From Desulfobacteraceae bacterium 4572_130 (GTDB taxonomy: Bacteria > Desulfobacterota > Desulfobacteria > Desulfobacterales > Desulfobacteraceae), in NCBI GenBank assembly GCA_002084425.1, contig NBLN01000005.1, forward strand, positions 37,360 through 101,359: DNA of 64,000 bases, given 5' to 3'. The position numbers were made by a program, and so were the translations under genes. Position 1 is the stretch's first letter. Each line of letters begins with the position of its first letter. The notes beneath the pieces were generated by a model that did no database searches, was not told the DNA's origin, and saw only the letters and a program-made list of their open reading frames with translations. This document shows positions 1-9,255 of the stretch, in pieces.

Positions 1-225
1 GCAAAAATTAATGTGCAAAGATTTAAAGGACTTGGGGAAATGAACCCTTCCCAGTTAAGAGAAACTGCAATTTTTCCTGACACAAGAAAACTTGTTCAGC
101 TTGTTATTAATTATAAAGATGACAAAAATGTGTTTGAAATTATGGATATGCTTCTAGGCAAAAAAAGAGCTGGGGACAGGCGGAAATGGATTGAAACCAA
201 GGGAAATATTGAGGAGATTGAATAA
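1..225 (+). CDS. parE: DNA topoisomerase IV subunit B, C-terminal end (partial)
   Basis: The reading frame is open from base 1, so the gene begins before the window. The visible 75 residues carry the QRFKGLGEM motif of the C-terminal part of GyrB/ParE, which follows the TOPRIM domain, and end normally after a short acidic tail. With ParC it forms the ATP-dependent type IIA topoisomerase that decatenates chromosomes. Its stop codon overlaps the start of the next gene by one base (TAATG), which implies translational coupling. GyrB is an alternative by motif alone, but the ParC partner immediately downstream makes ParE the better call. Confidence 0.9.
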   Translation, partial: AKINVQRFKGLGEMNPSQLRETAIFPDTRKLVQLVINYKDDKNVFEIMDMLLGKKRAGDRRKWIETKGNIEEIE

Positions 226-2483
226 TGAAAAATAACTCTGAAACAAATCTTGAGGTTTTTGAAAAAATGGCCTTTGAAAAATTTGTTGAAAAAGCATATT
301 TAAATTATTCAATGTATGTAATTTTAGATAGAGCTCTTCCTCATATTGGAGATGGCCTTAAGCCTGTCCAGCGAAGAATCATATATGCCATGAGTGAGCT
401 TGGTCTTTCTTTTTCTGCTAAATACAAAAAATCTGCAAGAACTGTAGGTGATGTTCTAGGGAAATTTCACCCCCATGGTGATGCTGCATGTTATGAAGCA
501 ATGGTTCTTCTTGCCCAGCCTTTTTCATCCAGATATCCTCTTTTGGATGGACAGGGAAATTGGGGTGCCCCAGATGATCCAAAATCCTTTGCAGCAATGA
601 GATATACAGAATCAAAACTGACAAAATATGCTGAAATTCTTCTTTTAGAAATTAATCTTGGAGCAACAAAATGGGTTTTTAATTTTGATGGAACTCTTAA
701 AGAACCATATTTACTTCCTGCAAGGCTTCCTAATCTTTTATTAAATGGTACAACCGGAATTGCAGTGGGAATGGCAACTGATATTCCTCCCCATAATCTT
801 AATGAAGTTGCAAAAGCATGTATATATCTTATAGATAATCCCAATGCAGATATTGATAAAATTACTAAATTTATAAAAGGTCCTGATTTCCCCACTAATG
901 CTGAAATAATAACACCTGTTTCTGAAATAAAAAATTTTTATAAAACAGGTCATGGAAAAATAAAATTAAGGGCAAAGTTCCATGTTTATTCAGGAGATAT
1001 TATTGTTACTGCACTTCCCTATCGTGCTTCAGGAGAAAAAATACTAGACCAAATTGCTTCTCAAATCAAAGCAAAAAAGCTTCCTATGGTAGTTGACATA
1101 CGCGATGAATCTGACCATGAAGATCCCACACGCCTTGTAATTGTACCTAAAAAAAGAATAATATCTTTAACTTCATTAATGAATCATCTTTTTGCAACCA
1201 CAGATCTTGAGCTTTCATATCGTGTAAATATGAATGTTCTAGGTATAAATGGAAAACCCCAGGTAAAAAATCTTCTTACTATTTTATCTGAATGGCTTTT
1301 ATTCAGAACAAAAACAGTTAAAAAAAGACTAGAATATAGATTAGAAAAAGTTAATGACCGTATTCATATTCTTAAAGGTTTTATAATAGTATTTTTAAAT
1401 ATTGATAAAATCATTAAGATAATACGAAAAAGTAATAAACCTGGACAAGAACTCGTTAAAAAATTTAATTTAACAAAAATACAAGCAGAAACAATACTTG
1501 AAATTAAGCTTCGTCAGCTTGCAAAACTTGAAGAAGGTAAGATAACGGCTGAAAAAGATAAGCTTTACAAGGAACAACAAAATTTAGAAAAAATACTTGC
1601 ATCAGACAAACTTTTAAAAAATCTTATTAAAAAAGAAATAAAGTTTGATGCAAAAAAATATGGAGACAAAAGATGTTCACCAATTAAACAAAGAAAAAAA
1701 GCAGAAGCATTTTCAGAAACTCAGGTTATACAGGTTGAACCTTTAATTATAATTCTTTCTAAAAATGGTTGGGTACGCTCTTTTAAAGGTAATGAAATTG
1801 ATTTAAAAAAAATAAAATTTAAATCAGGAGATTCCCTTTTATCTTGTGCAAAAACCATGAGTAACCAACAAACAGTATTTGTTGATTCCAGAGGCAGAAG
1901 TTATTCTATTTTTTCCCATACATTTCCATCGGCAAGAGGATTTGGCGAACCTTTAACAGGCAGACTTATAATAAAACCTAATGTATTTATTAAAACAATG
2001 GTTACAGGTAACCATAATGATTTGTTTCTTCTCTTCTCAGACATAGGATATGGTTTTATTACTCAATTTGCCCATCTTCTTATAAAAAATAGAAATGGAA
2101 AAACTGTTTTAAATCTGTGTGATAATATAAATTTTATGGGTGCTGAACCCATTAAAAATTCTAAAACAGATATTATAACTGCAATAACAACATTAGGACG
2201 GCTTCTTATTTTTCCTGTAAAACAAATGCCAATATTAGAAAAAGGAAGGGGCAATAAAATAATTGGTATTCCAAATTCTCAAGTTCAGTTACAACATGGT
2301 GAACGACTTAAAATATTAAAGGTATTATCTTTTGATTCAACTATTATTATATATTCTGGAAAACATTTCTTAAAAATAAAACCTGAAGATCAGAAAAATT
2401 ATAAATCAAAACGCGGATATAGAGGAAAAAAACTTCCAAAAGGGTATCAAAATGTAACTAACATTAAAATAATTTCTCCTTAA
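225..2483 (+). CDS. parC: DNA topoisomerase IV subunit A
   Basis: 752 residues, matching the usual ParC length. It is the DNA-breakage/reunion subunit of topoisomerase IV. The catalytic tyrosine is Y127 in [10 protein letters not shown], inside the stretch [20 protein letters not shown] that is close to E. coli ParC. The next block, [20 protein letters not shown], is also typical. The C-terminal third is the beta-pinwheel DNA-wrapping domain and is more divergent. In the quinolone-resistance-determining region the sequence reads [12 protein letters not shown]: the position equal to E. coli ParC Ser80 is alanine (A87), while the acidic E91 (Glu84 equivalent) is kept. The gene is translationally coupled to parE. 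Confidence 0.95.
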   Translation: MKNNSETNLEVFEKMAFEKFVEKAYLNYSMYVILDRALPHIGDGLKPVQRRIIYAMSELGLSFSAKYKKSARTVGDVLGKFHPHGDAACYEAMVLLAQPFSSRYPLLDGQGNWGAPDDPKSFAAMRYTESKLTKYAEILLLEINLGATKWVFNFDGTLKEPYLLPARLPNLLLNGTTGIAVGMATDIPPHNLNEVAKACIYLIDNPNADIDKITKFIKGPDFPTNAEIITPVSEIKNFYKTGHGKIKLRAKFHVYSGDIIVTALPYRASGEKILDQIASQIKAKKLPMVVDIRDESDHEDPTRLVIVPKKRIISLTSLMNHLFATTDLELSYRVNMNVLGINGKPQVKNLLTILSEWLLFRTKTVKKRLEYRLEKVNDRIHILKGFIIVFLNIDKIIKIIRKSNKPGQELVKKFNLTKIQAETILEIKLRQLAKLEEGKITAEKDKLYKEQQNLEKILASDKLLKNLIKKEIKFDAKKYGDKRCSPIKQRKKAEAFSETQVIQVEPLIIILSKNGWVRSFKGNEIDLKKIKFKSGDSLLSCAKTMSNQQTVFVDSRGRSYSIFSHTFPSARGFGEPLTGRLIIKPNVFIKTMVTGNHNDLFLLFSDIGYGFITQFAHLLIKNRNGKTVLNLCDNINFMGAEPIKNSKTDIITAITTLGRLLIFPVKQMPILEKGRGNKIIGIPNSQVQLQHGERLKILKVLSFDSTIIIYSGKHFLKIKPEDQKNYKSKRGYRGKKLPKGYQNVTNIKIISP

Positions 2484-2506
2484 AAATAGTAGCTATAAAC
2501 AATAAT

Positions 2507-2573
2507 GATGGCATCCTAAACTTACGCTTTGCTTTAATCTAGTATTTTTTAAAGACCTCGAAATACTACATAT
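2507..2573 (+). repeat. Dispersed intergenic repeat, family B, copy 1
   Basis: Starts with GATGGCATC and continues to the TAGTATTTTTT block shared with the copies near 12.98, 16.05, 17.8, 19.3, 30.7 and 40.06 kb. It is longer here: to about 2660 there are further AATACCAT-type blocks resembling those near 30.9 kb. It lies between parC and mltF. No coding potential. Confidence 0.45.
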
Positions 2574-2692
2574 CCACCTTTGCTCTTGAAAAAATACCAT
2601 ATCTTGTATATAAAGCTTAAAAAATACCATCTGTATTTTAAATTTCAAATTTTTAAAAGCTCATCAATAATGAAAAAATAGAGATTTATTAT

Positions 2693-4069
2693 ATGAAAAA
2701 AAATATTTATAATAGTCTGTTTTGTTTTATAGTTGCTGTATTTTTACCAATAATAATATATATTTACCTTCAGCATAATCCTTTATTTGTACCTTCCAAA
2801 ACCCTCATAAGAATAAAAAAGAATAAAATACTTAAAGTCATTACACATAATAATTTTAATTCATATTATATTTATCGAGAAAAACCCATGGGATTTGAAT
2901 ATGATATAGCAAAGGAGTTTGCAAAATTTCTTAATGTTGAACTTAAAGTTATTAATCCCGGGTGGAATAACATGTTTTCTTTTCTTGAAAAAAATAAAGG
3001 AGATTTTATTGCAGCAGGGTTTACTATTACTAATAAAAGAAAAGAAAAATTTGATTTTTCAAGACCCTATATGGAAATTCAACAAAGGCTAATACATCAC
3101 AAACTTATAATTATAGAAAATCTTAAACAACTTGCTGGAAAAAAAATTCATGTAAGGAAAAAAACTTCATACCATGCAAGTCTTGAACAAATAAAAAATA
3201 CAGGGATAGATTTTGAAATAATACTTTATGACAATATTCCAACAGAAGACTTAATAAGAAAAGTTGCTGAAAAAAAAATAAAATATACAGTTGCAGATTC
3301 TAATATTGCCATGCTGAATAGAAGATATTATCCTGATATTATATTAGGAATTCCCCTGGAAAAAAAAGAAAAACTTGCCTGGGCAGTAAATAAAAATAAT
3401 AAAAAATTTTTAAAAAAAATGAACACATTTTTAAAAACCGCTGAAACCAATGGAATTTATAAAAAAATTTATGAGAAATATTATAGTGATATTGATTATT
3501 TTGATTATTTTGATTTAAAAAAATTTCATGAAAGAATTAACACAAGACTTCCACAATATAAAAAAACAATAATTGCTGAATCTAAAAAATATAATTTTGA
3601 CTGGAGAATAATTGCAGCTCTTATTTATCAGGAATCCCACTATGATCCCATGGCAGAAAGTTTTAAAGGAGCTATGGGGCTTATGCAGCTGACAACAGGC
3701 ACTGCTCTGGAAATGAATATAAATGATAGACTTGATCCAGAACAAAGCATTAAGGCAGGCATAAAATATCTTAATAAAATGTATAAAAATTTTAAAGAGC
3801 TTAAAGATAATGATGAACAAAAACTTATTTTTGCCATTGCAAGTTATAATATTGGCTATGGTCATATAAGAGATGCACAGAAAATTGCTCTTGATAAAGA
3901 AATGGATAAAAATAAATGGTCCTGTATAGAAAAGACTTTGCCGCTTCTTTCAAAACCTGAATACCATGAAAATACAAAATATGGTTATGCAAGGGGAACA
4001 GAAACTGTTCAATATATTGAAAGAATATTTACATATTATGATATCTTAAAACAAAAATCACAAAATTAA
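2693..4069 (+). CDS. mltF: Membrane-bound lytic murein transglycosylase F
   Basis: 458 residues. An N-terminal hydrophobic anchor (about residues 8-26) leads into a periplasmic solute-binding-protein family 3 domain (about 45-270), then a soluble lytic transglycosylase domain. The catalytic glutamate is E314 in LIYQESHYDP, followed by GAMGLMQLT and later ASYNIGYGH, the family motifs. MltF cleaves the MurNAc-GlcNAc bond of peptidoglycan to give 1,6-anhydro ends and is held at the outer or inner membrane; the SBP-like domain regulates it by binding peptides. No strong ribosome-binding site is seen before the ATG. It stands alone as a transcription unit. Confidence 0.93.
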   Translation: MKKNIYNSLFCFIVAVFLPIIIYIYLQHNPLFVPSKTLIRIKKNKILKVITHNNFNSYYIYREKPMGFEYDIAKEFAKFLNVELKVINPGWNNMFSFLEKNKGDFIAAGFTITNKRKEKFDFSRPYMEIQQRLIHHKLIIIENLKQLAGKKIHVRKKTSYHASLEQIKNTGIDFEIILYDNIPTEDLIRKVAEKKIKYTVADSNIAMLNRRYYPDIILGIPLEKKEKLAWAVNKNNKKFLKKMNTFLKTAETNGIYKKIYEKYYSDIDYFDYFDLKKFHERINTRLPQYKKTIIAESKKYNFDWRIIAALIYQESHYDPMAESFKGAMGLMQLTTGTALEMNINDRLDPEQSIKAGIKYLNKMYKNFKELKDNDEQKLIFAIASYNIGYGHIRDAQKIALDKEMDKNKWSCIEKTLPLLSKPEYHENTKYGYARGTETVQYIERIFTYYDILKQKSQN

Positions 4070-4281
4070 TGGGAAAGGGGTCAAGTCTGGTTTTGATACT
4101 TATGAACCTCCTTTTTAATCAAAAAAATTCTTTTTTTATAAATTGTATAAATAATAAAATGCAAACTTTACCAAAAGAGAAGTGAATTAAGAAAATCACA
4201 TATTATATCCCTAAATTCTTCTATAAAAAATCCGACTTAAGGACACTAATTTAATTAAAATTAATTTTATCATAAAAAAAC

Positions 4282-5244
4282 TTGAAATTTAAAAAAATGA
4301 AATCAAAAATACTTTCCATAATCTTAAAATATTTAAGATCAAAACCACTTTTAAAAGAATCAGGTATTAATAAATACCGTAGTCTTTTAGAAAAAAGTGC
4401 AAAAATATTTAAAATTGATAAACATGTTAATTTTAAAAAATTTTATATTAATTCCATTGCCTGCCAATGGATTATTCCCCATGATTTTACTGGTTCCCAA
4501 ACTATTTTATATCTTCATGGTGGAGGATTTATAGCAGGCTCAATAAATTCACATAAAGATCTTGCAACAAGAATAGCAAAAGAATCAAAGGCTCAACTTT
4601 TAATTATTAATTATAGACTTGCTCCTGAACATAAATTTCCAGCAGGGCTAAATGATGCTATAACTGCGTATGAATGGCTTTTAAATAAAAAAATACCTAG
4701 TGAAAAAATTACAATAGCAGGTGATTCTGCCGGAGCAAATCTTGCACTTTCCCTTGTTTTATCTATTAAAGAAAAAAAAATTCCCATGGCGAAAAATATG
4801 GTTCTTTTATCTCCCTGGGTTGATTTGGAATGTAAAAGTAATTCCTATGATTTAAATAAAAAAAAAGATCCAATGTTAAATAAAAAATCTCTTTGTGCAA
4901 CAGCAGAGTTTTATGCTGGACAAGAAAATTTATCTAATGTTTTGGTCTCTCCCATAAATGGTAATCTTCAGGGATTATGTCCAATGCTTATTCAGGCAGG
5001 AGATTGTGAAATATTACAGGATGATGCAGTAAGACTTGCAAATATTGCAGAAAAAGCAGGAGTTAAAGTTGAACTTGAAATATGGGAAAATATGTTCCAT
5101 GTATGGCATTATTTTTCAAGATATCTTCCCCAAGGAAGAAAAGCCATAAAAAAAATAGGACAATTTATTCAAACTAACTGCCATAAGGCAGATCTAATTT
5201 TTAATTCCCAGCTTACCTCACAACAAAACATGAAAAAATATTAA
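4282..5244 (+). CDS. Alpha/beta hydrolase, hormone-sensitive-lipase family esterase
   Basis: About 320 residues. The oxyanion motif HGGG is at residues 79-82 (LYLHGGGFIAGS) and the nucleophile elbow GDSAGA has S149. A likely acid is D241 and the base is H273 (MFHVWH), completing a Ser-Asp-His triad. This is a cytoplasmic carboxylesterase/lipase of family IV; the substrate cannot be told. The start is TTG 4282 or ATG 4297 and neither has a clear ribosome-binding site. The last 20 or so codons lie inside a dispersed intergenic repeat, so the present C-terminus appears to be repeat-derived. Confidence 0.88.
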   Translation: MKFKKMKSKILSIILKYLRSKPLLKESGINKYRSLLEKSAKIFKIDKHVNFKKFYINSIACQWIIPHDFTGSQTILYLHGGGFIAGSINSHKDLATRIAKESKAQLLIINYRLAPEHKFPAGLNDAITAYEWLLNKKIPSEKITIAGDSAGANLALSLVLSIKEKKIPMAKNMVLLSPWVDLECKSNSYDLNKKKDPMLNKKSLCATAEFYAGQENLSNVLVSPINGNLQGLCPMLIQAGDCEILQDDAVRLANIAEKAGVKVELEIWENMFHVWHYFSRYLPQGRKAIKKIGQFIQTNCHKADLIFNSQLTSQQNMKKY

Positions 5245-5270
5245 AGTAATTATAAATTATTTTATATAAT
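5177..5270 (+). repeat. Dispersed repeat, family A, copy 1 (overlaps a CDS end)
   Basis: Begins with the small palindrome CTGCCATAAGGCAG, then an AT-rich tail with GTAATTATAAATT. Related copies occur near 11.1, 14.2, 17.25, 25.1, 28.1, 30.35, 52.05 and 55.1 kb. The first two thirds are translated as the end of the upstream esterase. Confidence 0.7.
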
Positions 5271-6403
5271 TAAAATCTAACTGATCTATAAACTTTTTTC
5301 TTTGCATGGATTTCAAGATTCTTTATTTCAAGATTTTTTGAAGTATTGCCTAAAGAAAGACTAATATTATGAAATCCTGGTTGAAGTATAAGCTTAATCA
5401 TAGTTAGACTGCCTGGTAAGCTCTGCCATTCCCTAGTGTCTGCCTGCTCTGATAAAAGAGAAATTGCCCTAAAGATAGTTTCAGCAATATGGCTTTTTTC
5501 TCCAATTTTCTTGGCAATAACTTCCTTTGTACTAGTGCGAATACTATGTCTTGCAATTAAAGTAGCAGTTCTTTTTTTAAGTGATGTGGCTGCTATATTC
5601 CCAAGATTTGTGGTTATCATTATTGGAATTTTATTGGTATAATTGAAATAAACAGGCAAATGTGAATAAGAATTTGTATAATGGGGAAGAGAAATTCTTA
5701 TTAATGGAGGTAAAATAATATCCTTTGAAATTTTATGGGGAATACTGCCCTGGCCAACAAAAAGAATTAACTCTCCCATATCAGGGCCACATATTTTTAA
5801 TAAGTTTTTTTTAGATTTTATAATTTGTGAAAGTTTTTCATATTCTATACGAGCATCACTGTATTTGTGCATATTCTCAAAACAAAGTGCTATTAAAGCC
5901 CGAGTAAAATAATCATTTTTTAAGGATCCAGGATATTCATCAAAAATTTTAAGGGCTTGTTTTGCTTCAACAAGTGCTTTTTCATATTTGTATTGTAGTA
6001 AAAAATTTATCATTAAATATGTATGCACCCAGAGCCTTTCACTGTATTCTCCTCTATATGTCATTGTTTTATCATTTATAAAAACTGCTGAAGATTGTTC
6101 CCTAATACTTATTTTATTAAATTTATCCATAAGTTCCACTGCCTTTAAAAAAAAGATATTACTTTTGTTATATTTTTTTTTATAGTGAAAACTTAGCCCT
6201 TTTTCCATATAACAAAGTAAAAGATCTTTTTGTGGTACATTATCACATGTTATGGAAATATTATGGAATTGTGATTTGTTAGAAGTATTAGGGTGAAAAA
6301 TATTACCTGTATCTTGCAAGGAAAAATTTGCACATCCCAGCATAAATAAAAATGATAATATTAATCCTGTTCTTAAAAAAATAAAAATCAATTTTTTTCT
6401 CAT
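5270..6403 (-). CDS. Lipoprotein with TPR-like repeats (COG3014-like)
   Basis: 377 residues. The N-terminus is a lipoprotein signal peptide: KK, a hydrophobic run, then the lipobox LGC with cysteine at about residue 24. The middle (about 65-215) is helical and TPR-like. The C-terminal half is rich in beta strands. By length and architecture it resembles the COG3014 family often encoded beside LpoB-like proteins, as here. The exact role is unknown; an outer-membrane accessory role in cell-wall synthesis is inferred from the neighbour only. Confidence 0.6.
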   Translation of the reverse strand: MRKKLIFIFLRTGLILSFLFMLGCANFSLQDTGNIFHPNTSNKSQFHNISITCDNVPQKDLLLCYMEKGLSFHYKKKYNKSNIFFLKAVELMDKFNKISIREQSSAVFINDKTMTYRGEYSERLWVHTYLMINFLLQYKYEKALVEAKQALKIFDEYPGSLKNDYFTRALIALCFENMHKYSDARIEYEKLSQIIKSKKNLLKICGPDMGELILFVGQGSIPHKISKDIILPPLIRISLPHYTNSYSHLPVYFNYTNKIPIMITTNLGNIAATSLKKRTATLIARHSIRTSTKEVIAKKIGEKSHIAETIFRAISLLSEQADTREWQSLPGSLTMIKLILQPGFHNISLSLGNTSKNLEIKNLEIHAKKKVYRSVRF

Positions 6404-6573
6404 AATTTAATAGTATAGAAATCTTGATTTTATTATGTATTAAACCAAGATATTAATAAAAATTATCTTTATATTTTAAACCATGAAAAACACAAAATCT
6501 CATGAAAAGGGCTTTCTATTTTTTCGTGCGTTTTAGTATTTTTTATGATTGTAATTTATAATTACAGATTTTT
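6404..6573. other. Spacer between two lipoprotein genes with a degenerate hairpin
   Basis: AT-rich spacer. Around 6483-6540 it has AAACACAAAA and TTTTTCGTGCGTTTTAG arms that could fold imperfectly; a similar arrangement occurs near 9009-9072. No gene seen. Confidence 0.3.
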
Positions 6574-7188
6574 TTACCAGCCAATAATAGGTTCTGATGC
6601 TTCTCTTGCAATTTCTGCTTGATCTGCATACACAATTTCAGCAGTTTTAAGGTTTGTCAGGGTAAGATCTAAACTATAATAAATCATTTCTTTTCTTTTT
6701 AAACGCCAATGTTTTGGCTGTTTTTTTGCAATAGATCTTAGGGTTCCACTTAAAATATAATCAGCTCCCAACTGCCGTCCCTGTTCAATTCGCATAAAAG
6801 GGGCAACATATCCTTTATTTTGATATTGAATTTCCTTTTCTATATTTTTTCGTTGTCCCTTATTTATAAAACGAAATTTTCCATTTCTTAAAAGCTTCAT
6901 TCTTATATCATCTGTAATTCCCCCGGTATTAATATGCTCTGATGTCTCATTGGCAATGGGATAGATAATTAAAATTGGTTTTTTTGCTGAACTTGGTAAA
7001 AAAGTGCTTAAAAGCAAGGGATTAACAAGTTTATCAACTATTTGTTTTTTATCGGAAAAATCATAACCTGCATCATAATGAACTTCATCTGTAATATTAA
7101 TATTTCGTGTGGTTGCTGAACATCCACATAATATTAAAGAAAATATTCCTACTATAAAAAATAAAAATTTAAAGTAAATTTTATTCAT
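6574..7188 (-). CDS. lpoB: LpoB-like penicillin-binding protein activator lipoprotein
   Basis: 204 residues with a lipoprotein signal ending in the lipobox CGC (about residue 22). The rest matches the LpoB/CsgG-like fold: IYPIANETSEHINT, a predicted helix around IRMKLLRNGKFRFI, and GADYILSGTLRSI, the family's core strand-loop. LpoB is an outer-membrane lipoprotein that stimulates the bifunctional peptidoglycan synthase PBP1b. The ATG is preceded by AGAGGAAA. The downstream TPR lipoprotein is on the same strand 170 bases away and probably works with it. Gene name assigned by family resemblance. Confidence 0.72.
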   Translation of the reverse strand: MNKIYFKFLFFIVGIFSLILCGCSATTRNINITDEVHYDAGYDFSDKKQIVDKLVNPLLLSTFLPSSAKKPILIIYPIANETSEHINTGGITDDIRMKLLRNGKFRFINKGQRKNIEKEIQYQNKGYVAPFMRIEQGRQLGADYILSGTLRSIAKKQPKHWRLKRKEMIYYSLDLTLTNLKTAEIVYADQAEIAREASEPIIGW

Positions 7189-7227
7189 TTTTTTCCTCTT
7201 TACTTATGGTTAATATACTCTAAAAGG

Positions 7228-7890
7228 TCATAAATTGGGATTTTTTAAAGAACTAAAATTTAAAATATCATTATTAATTATCACACTCCCCTGCCTTAAT
7301 ATTTTAAATGGCGAAACTGTTACATCAACAACTGTTGAGCCTTTTCCACCTTTAAGCTTTCCTCCGTCCAAAACCATATCAATATTAGAAATAAGTTTTA
7401 ATTCTAATTCTTTAATATCACTACATCCTTTCATACCTGAAATATTAGCACTGGTTCCTGTTATTGGCGTTCCTGCCATTTTAACAAGGGTATATGCAAC
7501 AGGATGCTGGGGTATCCTTACACCTATTTTACCTGTTTTTGCTATTAATTGTTCGGGAATATCATGTTTTGCTTTAAATATAATGGTAACATCCCCAGGC
7601 CAAAATTTATCCATTAAAACTTTAGCCTGAAAAGGAATCTCCTTTACCAGTATTTTAAGATCTTGTTTTTTATTTATTAATACCAAAATAGGATTGTTTT
7701 TATCTCGTTGCTTTATTTTAAATACCTTATTAACAGCTTTTTGATTAAAAGCATCTACACCAATCCCATAAAGACATTTTGTCGGAAAAATAATAACTCC
7801 ATTTTTTTTGATTATTTTGCATGCTTTTAAAAGCAATTTTTTTTCAGGACTTCTAGAATTAATTCTTACTATTTTTTTATTATTTTGCAA
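7228..7890 (-). CDS. tsaC: Threonylcarbamoyl-AMP synthase (TsaC/Sua5/YrdC family)
   Basis: 220 residues. Family motifs are PTKCLYGIG near residue 37 (usually PT[DE]TxYGLG), the K-x-R nucleotide-binding signature in KIKQRDKNNP, FWPGDVT, GVRIP and TSANISG. The enzyme makes L-threonylcarbamoyl-AMP from threonine, bicarbonate and ATP for the t6A modification of tRNAs reading ANN codons. Translation probably starts at TTG 7890, which has an AAGGCAG ribosome-binding site. It is a single-domain form (TsaC length) without the Sua5 C-terminal domain. MtaB, which further modifies t6A, is encoded elsewhere in this window. Confidence 0.92.
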   Translation of the reverse strand: MQNNKKIVRINSRSPEKKLLLKACKIIKKNGVIIFPTKCLYGIGVDAFNQKAVNKVFKIKQRDKNNPILVLINKKQDLKILVKEIPFQAKVLMDKFWPGDVTIIFKAKHDIPEQLIAKTGKIGVRIPQHPVAYTLVKMAGTPITGTSANISGMKGCSDIKELELKLISNIDMVLDGGKLKGGKGSTVVDVTVSPFKILRQGSVIINNDILNFSSLKNPNL

Positions 7891-7931
7891 ATTTTCTGCC
7901 TTTATTTACAACTATTTAGCATTATATATCT

Positions 7932-7980
7932 ACTTTTTTTATATATAAAAACTTATAATTATTTAATATTTTTTCATATC
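7932..7980 (-). repeat. Dispersed repeat, family A, truncated copy
   Basis: Contains ACTTATAATTATTTAATATT, matching the AT-rich half of family A, but lacks the palindromic half. Confidence 0.45.
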
Positions 7981-8006
7981 AACTAAAAACAAATGAATAA
8001 TTTCCT

Positions 8007-8936
8007 TTATTTTTCCATTGCAAGGGCAATCAATTTATCAAGAAGTTTTGAAAAAGAAAAACCTGCCTTTTCAGCGGCCTGGGGATAAAGACTAGTTTTT
8101 GTCATGCCCGGAATTGTATTAGTTTCAAGCACATAAATTTCTTCATTAAAAAGAATCATGTCAGTTCTACTGTATCCCTTTAAAAAAAGAGCTTTGTGAG
8201 CATCCAGAGCATATTCTTGTACCTTATTTTTTATCTTATCTTTAATGCGTGCAGGACAAATTTCCTGAGTTGCACCTTTTATATATTTTGCTTTATAATC
8301 AAAAAAATCATAATTCTTATTTGGAATAATTTCAATAACAGGCAACGAAATAAGGTTTTTATTTCCAAGAACTCCACAAGTAAGTTCAATTCCCTTAATA
8401 TATTGTTCAAGCAGTATAAAATCATCATGCCTAAAAGCAAGTTTAATGGCTTTTTCAAATTCAGATTCCTGCTTTACAATTGTCATTCCTATACTAGAGC
8501 CTGCACAAACAGGTTTCACAACCAAAGGCAATCCTAATTTTTCAACACAAGTTGCAACATCAATATTATCGTTTTTTGTAAAATCAAGAAATTCAGGTGT
8601 AGGAATTTCTGCCTGAGTATACATTTTTTTTGAAGCAAGCTTGTTCATAGCAAGTGAACTTCCAAGAACTCCTGCACCCTGATATGGAATACCAAGAAGC
8701 TCAAGTAATCCTTGAATAGTTCCATCTTCACCATAAGGTCCATGGAGAATTAAAAGTGCAACATCTATATTTGCTGCATGGGTAACAAGTTTTTCCAGAT
8801 CTGTTTTTGGATCATATCTAGTAATTTCATATTTATTTTTATCTAGAAATTCATACACTTGACTTCCGCTGTTAAGTGAAACTTCTCGTTCAGATGAAAT
8901 GCCGCCAGATAATAATGCAAGTCTTAATTTTTCCAT
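8007..8936 (-). CDS. ddl: D-alanine--D-alanine ligase
   Basis: 309 residues, the size of DdlB. It joins two D-alanines at the expense of ATP for the peptidoglycan stem peptide, in the cytoplasm. Motifs: GGISSEREVSLNSG at the N-terminus, LHGPYGEDGTIQGLLE, the ATP-grasp core with VVKPVCAGSSIGM, and EINTIPGMT-type ending (VLETNTIPGMTKTS). The ATG is preceded by AAGGAAAT. No mur genes are adjacent, so it lies outside the usual division/cell-wall cluster. Confidence 0.94.
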   Translation of the reverse strand: MEKLRLALLSGGISSEREVSLNSGSQVYEFLDKNKYEITRYDPKTDLEKLVTHAANIDVALLILHGPYGEDGTIQGLLELLGIPYQGAGVLGSSLAMNKLASKKMYTQAEIPTPEFLDFTKNDNIDVATCVEKLGLPLVVKPVCAGSSIGMTIVKQESEFEKAIKLAFRHDDFILLEQYIKGIELTCGVLGNKNLISLPVIEIIPNKNYDFFDYKAKYIKGATQEICPARIKDKIKNKVQEYALDAHKALFLKGYSRTDMILFNEEIYVLETNTIPGMTKTSLYPQAAEKAGFSFSKLLDKLIALAMEK

Positions 8937-9255
8937 AAATATTTCCTTAAATTATGATGTATTGTTAGCGTCATAAAAATTCTTTATTTAAATTTAAAAT
9001 TAGAAAAAACACTAAAAAGCACAAAAAAAATATAAATCCTTTTTCATATTATTTCGTGTCCTTTGTAGTTTAAAATATAAAAAGGATTTTTATAACATCT
9101 TGATGTTAATACATAATAAAATAAAAATTTCTATACCAGAAATTTAATTTTTTATAAAATTACCAATTTTTTATAAAATCGTCAAAAAATTAGACATACT
9201 TATTTTATGATGTTATTTTAACCAGATGTATTAAAAAATAAAAAAAGGAGGAAAA
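8937..9255. other. Divergent intergenic region with family B remnant and hairpin
   Basis: 319 bases between ddl (minus) and the disulfide reductase gene (plus). A family B-like block is at 8965-9000 (TTAGCGTCATAAAAATTCTT). A long imperfect hairpin has arms 9032-9050 and 9074-9092 (AATCCTTTTT against AAAAAGGATT). Promoters for both flanking genes should be here, but I could not pick a convincing pair of boxes. Confidence 0.45.

Noticed and set aside
491..895. 134-residue minus-strand frame inside parC
   Set aside because: Antisense shadow; no family resemblance.
4070..4110. REP-associated element at GGGGTCAAGTCTGG after mltF
   Set aside because: It resembles a common REP-type motif but occurs once, without a paired arm or a transposase.
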